A DNA stretch of 14,716 nucleotides from Dokdonella_A sp039926025 (GTDB lineage Bacteria > Pseudomonadota > Gammaproteobacteria > Xanthomonadales > Rhodanobacteraceae). Both the position numbers and the translations under genes were made by a program. How positions within the stretch are numbered: the stretch's first letter is position 1; each line of letters begins with the position of its first letter. Positions 1 through 5,273 of this stretch are shown here, in pieces. The DNA lies in contig JBDSXV010000141.1 of assembly GCA_039926025.1 (NCBI GenBank), positions 1 through 14,716 of the forward strand, written 5' to 3'. The notes below the pieces were generated by a model that searched no databases, was not told the DNA's origin, and saw only the letters and a list, made by a program, of their open reading frames with translations.

Positions 1-354
1 GCCGCGCGCAACGTCGAGGAAGGCGGTTCGCTCACCATCATTGCGACTGCGCTGGTCGAAACCGGTTCGAAGATGGACGAAGTGATCTACGAGGAATTCA
101 AGGGCACCGGCAACATGGAAGTGCACCTGAGTCGCCGTATCTCCGAGAAGCGGGTCTATCCGTCGATCGACATCAACCGCTCCGGCACGCGCCGCGAGGA
201 ACTGCTGATCGACCCGGATCAGCTGCAGAAGATCTGGATCCTGCGCAAGCTGCTGCATCCAATGGATGAGCTCGCCGCGATGGAGTTCATGCTCGACAAG
301 ATGAAGAACACGAAGTCCAACGACGAGTTCTTCGGGTCGATGAAGCGCGGTTGA
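1..354 (+). CDS. rho: Transcription termination factor Rho, C-terminal part (5' truncated)
   Basis: The frame is open from base 1 and ends at TGA 352-354, giving 117 residues of the C-terminus of Rho, the hexameric RNA-dependent ATPase that ends transcription of untranslated RNA. Visible family signatures are the segment starting EEGGSLTIIATALVETGSKMD, the stretch EFKGTGNMEVHLSRR (the loop around the conserved KGTGNME, near the RNA-binding central channel), RRISEKRVYPSID and the terminal helices with LRKLLHPMDELAAMEFM. Walker motifs and the N-terminal RNA-binding domain lie upstream of the window. The C-terminus ends normally (NDEFFGSMKRG), so only the 5' side is missing, because of the window edge. 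No close downstream gene shares its strand, so rho is probably the last gene of its transcript. Confidence 0.97.
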   Translation, partial: AARNVEEGGSLTIIATALVETGSKMDEVIYEEFKGTGNMEVHLSRRISEKRVYPSIDINRSGTRREELLIDPDQLQKIWILRKLLHPMDELAAMEFMLDKMKNTKSNDEFFGSMKRG

Positions 355-380
355 AGCAAGCCGCGTGGGAGCAACTGTCT

Positions 381-441
381 GTGGGAGCGGCTTCAGCCGC
401 GATGCTCTTTGTGAGAAGTGCGTCGCGGCTGAAGCCGCTCC
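381..441. repeat. REP-type inverted repeat pair downstream of rho
   Basis: The 19-bp arm 384-402 (GGAGCGGCTTCAGCCGCGA) is repeated as a perfect reverse complement at 423-441, separated by 20 nt. Each arm is itself nearly palindromic (GCGGCT-TC-AGCCGC), so the locus can fold as two small hairpins or one long stem. This layout and core match the repetitive extragenic palindromes common in pseudomonads and xanthomonads, which occur in opposed pairs between genes. It lies 27 nt after the rho stop and may stabilise or trim the rho mRNA 3' end. There is no T-run after it, so it is not a typical intrinsic terminator. A shortened GTGGGAGC motif also occurs just upstream at 365-372. Confidence 0.85.
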
Positions 442-629
442 TCTACAGTCCAACTGAATTTACGGAAGCGCGGGAAGGCGAGCTGGTCTTGTCCAGTGAA
501 GCAGAGCATCAGCTCCCAAGCCTCGCGCACAAGATCCATTTGCAAAACAGACGCTGAACGAAGGGTGCGCGCGAAACCTTGCTGAAAGCTTCGTCGCTTT
601 ATTCTCATCCTGCGGTTCGGCGTTGAGGT

Positions 630-651
630 TCTCCCCAACCTCTCTCCCCAG
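630..651. repeat. CT-rich dispersed repeat half-site
   Basis: The segment TCTCCCCAACCTCTCTCCCC plus AG closely matches the segment at 7641-7661 inside the SoeA-like gene (TCACCCCAACCCTCTCCCC plus AG). This is the left half of a dispersed palindromic element usually seen between genes in related bacteria. Here the right half (GGGGAGAG) is missing, and the element runs almost directly into the terminator hairpin at 661. Confidence 0.5.
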
Positions 652-660
652 CCACCGCCC

Positions 661-699
661 AATCGGCCCGCCTCTCCCCAAGGCGGGCCGATTTCTTTT
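661..699 (+). terminator. Strong intrinsic terminator
   Basis: A perfect 12-bp GC-rich stem is formed by 661-672 (AATCGGCCCGCC) and 682-693 (GGCGGGCCGATT) with a 9-nt loop, followed by TCTTTT at 694-699. The T-run is only on the plus-strand side, so it terminates rightward transcription. The nearest rightward gene is rho, ending 306 nt earlier. The terminator therefore ends either an unusually long rho 3' UTR or an unannotated short RNA that starts in the intergenic region. Confidence 0.85.
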
Positions 700-833
700 G
701 TGGCGATTGGATGTCCGGCACAAGCAGGGCTGGCGCGAAGGACCACGATGCCGGGTCTTGAGGAATCCGGCGCCGCGAATAGTTGCCTCATCTTGCAGTC
801 GCCGTGCAGTCACGCGCCCAGCGTCGCCGATTC

Positions 834-1862
834 TCAGCGCGGTCTGCGTAGCGGCGCCCAGCGTGCGAGCGCTTCGCGCGTACGAAGCCGACCGAGCTCG
901 ATCAGCTCCTCCGCGCGATGAAATTCATGGAATGCGCAGGCGTTGCGGGGAATCGTGATCAGCAGGTCAGGCGGCTGCGCGGCGAGTTTCAGGCGCGTGA
1001 TCGTCTCCTGCACGATATCGAGCGAGCGCGCGAACAACTCGAAAGCGCCCGGCTCCTGCGCAGCCGCGCGGCGAGCGCGCTTTTGCATGCGCGCCTCGAT
1101 GAAGCGGGCAATGCGTCCGCCGTAACGTCCGGGCGCGGACGCTGCTCCCTGCTCGATCGTCGGCAGCGGTTGCGGCGCTTCACCGCCCATCGATCCGGTG
1201 TTGAGGTCAGTGGCGCGCAAGGGCTCCGGCGCTGCGTTGACGTCGACCGCAATGGTCGCATCGGTCCAATCACGCATGGTCGGCGACACCGGCAGTGGAT
1301 TGAGCAAGCCGCCGTCGACGAGCAAGCGCCCCTGGTAACGGTGCGGGCGAAAGATCGTCGGTATCGCGATCGACGCACGCACCGCGTCGAACAGCGGTCC
1401 GCGCGAAAACCACACTTCGCGTTGTGCATCGAGATCAACAGCGACGGCGGTGTACGGAATGGGCAAATCCTCGATGTCGACTTCGCCGATCAGTTCCTTC
1501 AGCGCCGCGATGATGCGGTCGCCCTTGATGAAACCACCGCCGGTCCAGGTCCAGTCGAGCAGGCGCAGCACGTCCAGACGCAGCATCGGACGGACCCATT
1601 GGCTGAACTCGGGCAGCTTGCCGCTCGCATGGATACCACCGACGAGCGCGCCCATCGAACTGCCCGCGATTGAACCGATCGCGTATCCCTGCGCCTGCAG
1701 TTCCTCGATCACGCCGATATGCGCATAGCCGCGCGCGCCGCCGGAGCCGAGCACCAGGGAGATGCTGAGTTCATTCGCGCCGGGAACGGTCGGCAACGGT
1801 GGCGGCAGCGCGGTGGGTTCGCCGGCGGTGGATTCGCCTGCCGTTGATTCGCGATGTGTCAT
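834..1862 (-). CDS. Patatin-like phospholipase (RssA/NTE family)
   Basis: The 342-residue protein is a serine lipid acyl hydrolase of the bacterial patatin family. The oxyanion-hole motif GSGGARGYAHIG spans residues 39-50, the nucleophile elbow GSSMG spans 67-71 (Ser69), and the second dyad residue is Asp183 in DGG followed by LLNPLPV. These three elements are complete, so the enzyme should be active. The natural substrate (phospholipid, lysophospholipid or another ester) cannot be read from sequence. The first 30 residues are a Thr/Glu/Pro-rich low-complexity tail with ESTAG repeats, and there is no signal peptide, so a cytoplasmic or inner-membrane-associated enzyme is likely. The region after about residue 210 is charged and Ala/Arg-rich. 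The gene starts 10 nt after the stop of the WYL regulator on the same strand, so the two are probably one operon. Confidence 0.9.
   Translation of the reverse strand: MTHRESTAGESTAGEPTALPPPLPTVPGANELSISLVLGSGGARGYAHIGVIEELQAQGYAIGSIAGSSMGALVGGIHASGKLPEFSQWVRPMLRLDVLRLLDWTWTGGGFIKGDRIIAALKELIGEVDIEDLPIPYTAVAVDLDAQREVWFSRGPLFDAVRASIAIPTIFRPHRYQGRLLVDGGLLNPLPVSPTMRDWTDATIAVDVNAAPEPLRATDLNTGSMGGEAPQPLPTIEQGAASAPGRYGGRIARFIEARMQKRARRAAAQEPGAFELFARSLDIVQETITRLKLAAQPPDLLITIPRNACAFHEFHRAEELIELGRLRTREALARWAPLRRPR
1809..1850 (-). repeat. Short degenerate 15-bp tandem repeat in the patatin N-terminus
   Basis: Three degenerate 15-bp units encode ESTAG, ESTAG and EPTA at residues 5-18 of the patatin-like protein. 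The units are not identical at DNA level. The repeat lies before the conserved domain, so changes in copy number would keep the frame and probably not affect catalysis. Confidence 0.6.
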
Positions 1863-1872
1863 GAGCGTCGAC

Positions 1873-2850
1873 TCACTGTGCCGTCTGGTAGGCGCCGAGC
1901 GCGAGCTGCAGCAGGATCTTCATTTCCTCGCGCAGACTCACCGGCGCCACGACTTCCGCATCCGGTCCGTACTTGAGCACGTCCATCAGCAGCTCGCGCG
2001 AATTGGAATACGGCAACTTGAGTTCATAGCGCCCATCGGGCAAGCGTGCGCCCTGCTGTTGCGAATGCCAATGCTCGTCGGCGACCCAGCGCGATGCATG
2101 CGGCGAAAAGCGAATCGTCGCCCAGGCTTTGGGGACGCCGGAAAAAATTCCGTAGCTCGACGCGAGATGCCCATCGAGTTCAGCGGTTTCGCGGTCGAGC
2201 GCGACTTCATCGATGAGTTGCGGTTCGCGGATACGATCGAGTGCGAAACTGCGCAACGCATCGCGACTGTGATCCCAGGCATCGAGATACCAGTTGTCGC
2301 GATAGTGAGCGAGGCGCTGCGGCGAGGCGATGCGTTCGGTTTGCGCATCGGTCGAGCGGGCGCGGTAGCGGAATTTCAGGCGCTGCCGATTCAGCAGCGC
2401 GCTCGCCACCGTGCGGAATGCGGCCTGGTCGAGCGTGCGTGAACCACTGGCAAGCACGCGGATACGCTCGATCGGCAGCGCCCGGCCGCTGGAATGGTCG
2501 GACAACAGGCGCTCGATGCGCGCGCGGAAGGGCGCGAGCGCGCCGGCGAGCACACCGGGATCCGAGCGCCCGAGCAATTCGTTCAGCGCAAGCAAGGCGG
2601 CCAATTCCTCGCTGCTCAGCCAAAGCCCCGGCAGTTCGAAACGCTCCGCCTCGTCCGCCACGTAGCGGAACGACGACGCGTCTTCGCCGTATTCGATCGG
2701 CGCGCCGAGCGCGTCGCGCAGGAATGCGACATCGCGATACAGCGTCGCGCGCGAGCACGCCAGTTCGTCTTTCAGTCGCGCGAAGGAAACCGGATAGCGC
2801 GCGGACTTCAGGATGCGATGCAGGGTCAGAATGCGTTCGTAACGGTCCAT
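1873..2850 (-). CDS. WYL-domain transcriptional regulator (YafY/PafC type)
   Basis: The 325-residue protein has the architecture of WYL regulators. Residues 1-65 form a winged helix-turn-helix (MDRYERILTLHRIL, then SFARLKDELACSRATLYRDVAFLRD). A WYL domain lies at about 140-215 with the signature NWYLDAWD at 186-193 and RSFALDRI at 200-207, and a WCX-type C-terminal domain at about 240-320. WYL domains are thought to bind nucleic acid or small ligands and regulate stress, DNA-damage or phage-defence genes. The target of this one is unknown. It is followed 10 nt later by the patatin gene, and its start faces a divergent gene across 88 bp, so autoregulation or control of that neighbour is plausible. 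No clear Shine-Dalgarno is seen before ATG 2850. Confidence 0.92.
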   Translation of the reverse strand: MDRYERILTLHRILKSARYPVSFARLKDELACSRATLYRDVAFLRDALGAPIEYGEDASSFRYVADEAERFELPGLWLSSEELAALLALNELLGRSDPGVLAGALAPFRARIERLLSDHSSGRALPIERIRVLASGSRTLDQAAFRTVASALLNRQRLKFRYRARSTDAQTERIASPQRLAHYRDNWYLDAWDHSRDALRSFALDRIREPQLIDEVALDRETAELDGHLASSYGIFSGVPKAWATIRFSPHASRWVADEHWHSQQQGARLPDGRYELKLPYSNSRELLMDVLKYGPDAEVVAPVSLREEMKILLQLALGAYQTAQ

Positions 2851-2938
2851 CTGGAGGCGTGTCCCGAAGCTGGGCGAGTTTGCGTACTATCTACCTAGTT
2901 TGTCACAGCCCTCGTTTCCCATTGCCCCGGAGAGTCGA
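2851..2938. promoter_or_regulatory. Divergent promoter region with a small inverted motif
   Basis: These 88 bp must hold promoters for the leftward WYL-patatin pair and the rightward LolA-like gene. A locally AT-rich patch at 2884-2906 contains ACTA-N6-TAGT (2886-2899), a weak two-arm inverted motif that could be part of an operator. On the minus strand GTGACA (2901-2906) resembles a -35 box, but no well-placed -10 partner was found. This is position-based inference. Confidence 0.3.
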
Positions 2939-3520
2939 ATGCCCCTGCTCACGAAGACCCTGACTGGCCTCTCGCTGGCCCTGAGCTGCGTCCTTGTTCA
3001 TGCCGCGCCGAAGGACGACTTGCACGAAGCCTTCGGCAAATTCCTCAAGGCACACAGTTTTCACGCCACCGTCACCGATATCAAGAAGGGCGAGCAGGTC
3101 TCGGCGATGGATTTTGTCGCGCCCGACCGCTATCGCCTGAAATCCTCGCGTGGACCTGAGCAAACCATCATTGGCGATGCGATCTACATGGACTTGAACG
3201 GCAAGTTGACGCGCCTGCCGGTGCCTGGGGTCGGCAAGATGACCTCGCAGTTCCGCAACGAGGATTTCCTGCACGAAGTCGAAGGCGGCATGAGCGTGCA
3301 GGCGCTGCCCGACGAAGCCGTCGACGGCGAACCGGCCAAGGTGTACGCCTACACGACGACCAAGCCGGCAAAGTCGGATGCAAAAACCTGGATCTCGCTG
3401 AAAACCGGCTTGCCGATCCAGATCGAATCGACGGGCAGCTTCATGGGGCACAGCGCGACCACCCGCGTGCGCTATTCGAACTTCGACGACCCTTCGATCA
3501 GGATCGACACGCCGAACTGA
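2939..3520 (+). CDS. Secreted LolA-like / outer-membrane lipoprotein-sorting-like protein
   Basis: The chosen start is ATG 2939, which has GGAGAG 6 nt upstream and begins a good Sec signal peptide: basic start, hydrophobic core LSLALSCVLV, and likely cleavage after VHA near residue 22. An upstream in-frame TTG at 2900 lacks these features. The mature part (about 170 residues) has alternating beta-strand patterns such as DFVAPDRYRLKS, IYMDLNGKLTRLPV, KTWISLKTGLPIQIES and TTRVRYSNFDDPSIRID. This is typical of the LolA/LppX half-barrel fold used by periplasmic lipid or lipoprotein carriers. No lipobox Cys follows the signal, so it is probably a soluble periplasmic protein. It differs from classical LolA and its cargo is unknown. 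It is divergent from the WYL regulator. Confidence 0.7.
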   Translation: MPLLTKTLTGLSLALSCVLVHAAPKDDLHEAFGKFLKAHSFHATVTDIKKGEQVSAMDFVAPDRYRLKSSRGPEQTIIGDAIYMDLNGKLTRLPVPGVGKMTSQFRNEDFLHEVEGGMSVQALPDEAVDGEPAKVYAYTTTKPAKSDAKTWISLKTGLPIQIESTGSFMGHSATTRVRYSNFDDPSIRIDTPN

Positions 3521-3563
3521 GCACCCTGCCCAAGACGCCGCACTCGCCGAGGGCTCACAGCGG

Positions 3564-4412
3564 TCAACGCGGCCCGCTCTTCGGCGGCATGACTTGTTCG
3601 TCCTCGATCTCGTGCTTGCGCGCTGCTTCGCGACTGTCCTGCCACTGTTGCTCCAGATCGGCACCGCTGATCTTTCCCTTGCCGACCCGTGTGCTGACCT
3701 TGATCAACCACGCGGGCGGATGGTCGGCGGTTGCCGCGGGCGCATCGCCTGCGTTGGACATGGCCAGATCCGACAGGGTCTTGAGGCCGATCAGCACATA
3801 CAGAATGGCGTAGGGCGAATCGGTCATCGCCGCAGCGAACATGCCGAAGATGATGGCGAGGTGCAGCACCAGCAAACGCCCCATGCGTTGTTGCGTATAG
3901 GCGCGCATCCACGCGAACGGGCGCATGCGCATTCCGGTCAGGTCGAGGCAGTACTCGGCGGCGAGTACGCCAGCGATCAGCTGCGCACCATGCCCAAACG
4001 CGACGAAGTCAAAGCCCCATACCGGCGAATCGGGATGCTTCATCGAGAAGATGTAGGTGAGCCCGATGACGAAAATTCCGTGCACGAGCGTGAAGGCGAA
4101 CGCGACCCCGGCGTAGTCGCGCAGCATCAGGGGATACTTGCCGAGGTTCCCTGGCGACGGCGTCAGCTGGCCCTCGCGCCAGTGCCCCTTCCGACGCGTG
4201 AGCAGGCAATGCGCGGCGATGCGCAAGCACGTAAAGATCGCTATCAGCAGGCTCTCCAGCCAGTATAGGACGAGGACATTGCTTGCCGACCAGCCATAGC
4301 GCAGCACGCCGACGATTGGAATGGCGTTGCTGATCAGTACGGTCGCGATGCGCGAGGTGCGCATGCCGACTCTTTGCAGCGTCGATAGCGTCGGGGTGGA
4401 TTCAATCGCCAT
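3564..4412 (-). CDS. DUF6498-type multi-pass inner-membrane protein
   Basis: The 282-residue protein has about six hydrophobic segments, near residues 22-38, 45-70, 101-123, 138-155, 178-196 and 200-216. The motif LVLYWLESLLIAIF at 47-60 is characteristic of the DUF6498 family of uncharacterised bacterial membrane proteins. The C-terminal 65 residues are hydrophilic and charged (DLEQQWQDSREAARKHEIEDE), probably cytosolic. Function is unknown and I do not infer one. ATG 4412 has GGGAA about 8 nt upstream. The gene lies 80 nt downstream of the glycosylase gene on the same strand and is convergent with the LolA-like gene, 43 nt away. No clear terminator is visible in that gap. Confidence 0.8.
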   Translation of the reverse strand: MAIESTPTLSTLQRVGMRTSRIATVLISNAIPIVGVLRYGWSASNVLVLYWLESLLIAIFTCLRIAAHCLLTRRKGHWREGQLTPSPGNLGKYPLMLRDYAGVAFAFTLVHGIFVIGLTYIFSMKHPDSPVWGFDFVAFGHGAQLIAGVLAAEYCLDLTGMRMRPFAWMRAYTQQRMGRLLVLHLAIIFGMFAAAMTDSPYAILYVLIGLKTLSDLAMSNAGDAPAATADHPPAWLIKVSTRVGKGKISGADLEQQWQDSREAARKHEIEDEQVMPPKSGPR

Positions 4413-4492
4413 GGTTGCGTTCCCGGGACATGTCCATTGCTAAACACGATTTCGCGTGGAAACCGACATGCCACGGTCGACGCGAGCAGTAG

Positions 4493-5125
4493 CTAGCGCC
4501 TGGAGACATAGCGATTGTCCGCGACATACCAGCGCCACGGCGCGTCGATCGCGCGCGAAATGCCCACGCGCGGCGTGACGATGGGATCGGTCGGCGGCGG
4601 CATGCCGTCGCTCACGATGCGGTATCGCCCGGCCACCAGGTCGGTGCCGTCATCGGCACCGCTGATGCCGAACGCCTGGCACAGGCGCGCCGGCCCACTG
4701 CAGAGTTCGCGCTCGTTCTTCGCACGCGATCGGCGCAAGCGCATCTGCGCAAGCCCGCTCAAGGGTTGCACTGCGCGCAGCAGGACGCCGATACCGACGC
4801 CTTCATCGCCGCAGGCGGTATTCGCGCACCAGTGCATGCCGTAGGTGAAATACACATACAGATGGCCAGGCGGCCCGAACATTGTCGCGTTGCGCGCCGT
4901 CTTGCCGCGAAATGTGTGCGCGGCCTCATCGACGGCGCCGCAATAAGCTTCCGTTTCAACAATGCGACCACGGCATCCGTCCGGGCCGAGCAGAATCTTG
5001 TTGAGCAAATCTGGCGCGACCGCGCGCGAATCGCGCCGATAGAATGCACGCGGCAGAATTTCGTCGCCGGGCGCGACGACGCTTCTGCTGTCGCGCGTGC
5101 CAGGGAGGTCATCGCGAAGCCGCAC
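4493..5125 (-). CDS. mpg: DNA-3-methyladenine glycosylase, AAG/MPG family
   Basis: The 210-residue protein matches the monofunctional alkyladenine DNA glycosylases that start base-excision repair of 3-methyladenine, hypoxanthine and related lesions. By alignment with the known human enzyme motifs, RIVETEAY gives the catalytic Glu59 and the intercalating Tyr61. His70 (DEAAH), RNATMFGPPG at 79-87, YVYFTYG at 90-96 and Asn102 complete the lesion-binding pocket. LCSGPARLCQAFGI near 141-154 is the usual late signature. Length is normal for bacterial members. GTG 5125 is taken as the start because GGAT lies 5 nt upstream and no in-frame ATG precedes ILPRAFY, where family homology begins. The frame on the opposite strand stays open into this gene, but that reflects divergent genes with close starts. 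Confidence 0.95.
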   Translation of the reverse strand: MRLRDDLPGTRDSRSVVAPGDEILPRAFYRRDSRAVAPDLLNKILLGPDGCRGRIVETEAYCGAVDEAAHTFRGKTARNATMFGPPGHLYVYFTYGMHWCANTACGDEGVGIGVLLRAVQPLSGLAQMRLRRSRAKNERELCSGPARLCQAFGISGADDGTDLVAGRYRIVSDGMPPPTDPIVTPRVGISRAIDAPWRWYVADNRYVSRR

Positions 5126-5152
5126 GTTTCATCCATTGATGTCGGGACCACG

Positions 5153-5158
5153 ATTGTA
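5153..5158 (-). promoter_or_regulatory. Candidate -10 box for the glycosylase gene
   Basis: Read leftward, these bases are TACAAT, one mismatch from the sigma-70 consensus TATAAT, located 28 bp before GTG 5125. This would leave a leader of about 20 nt with GGAT at the ribosome site. No good -35 element is seen at 16 to 18 bp, so the call rests on the -10 and its position. Confidence 0.35.
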
Positions 5159-5273
5159 CGCAGCCTTGCGTTTTGCGGCGCCGGTCCCTGAGAGTCATAT
5201 CAAAATGCCGCGATTTCATGGCTGGACAAGATTGCAACCAATCGCTTCCGTTACCATGGTGGCCCTGCGAACG

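Larger units (their letters stand above)
355..833. other. Long intergenic region between rho and the patatin gene, no convincing gene
   Basis: About 480 bp separate the rho stop from the stop of the minus-strand patatin gene. The region contains a REP-type inverted repeat (381-441), a CT-rich repeat (630-651) and an intrinsic terminator (661-699). Open frames exist on both strands, including two of about 120 to 130 codons on the minus strand. They run straight through these palindromes, have low-complexity Arg/Pro/Ala composition and resemble no family I know, so I treat them as chance. I see no tRNA-like cloverleaf. From 700 to 833 nothing recognisable was found, and no clear terminator for the incoming minus-strand patatin transcript. 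Confidence 0.7.

Noticed and set aside
393..813. Two overlapping minus-strand open frames of about 120-130 codons in the intergenic region
   Set aside because: They cross the terminator hairpin, and the first also enters the REP arm. They have Arg/Pro/Ala-rich composition without domain features and lack a recognisable start context.
918..1673. 251-codon plus-strand open frame opposite the patatin gene
   Set aside because: The minus-strand frame carries the full GSGGARG, GSSMG and DGG set. This one has no recognisable motif.
834..2850. Patatin plus WYL regulator as a CBASS-like anti-phage system
   Set aside because: No nucleotidyltransferase, ubiquitin-like or helicase partner is near. The patatin is an RssA-like stand-alone enzyme and the flanking genes are housekeeping.
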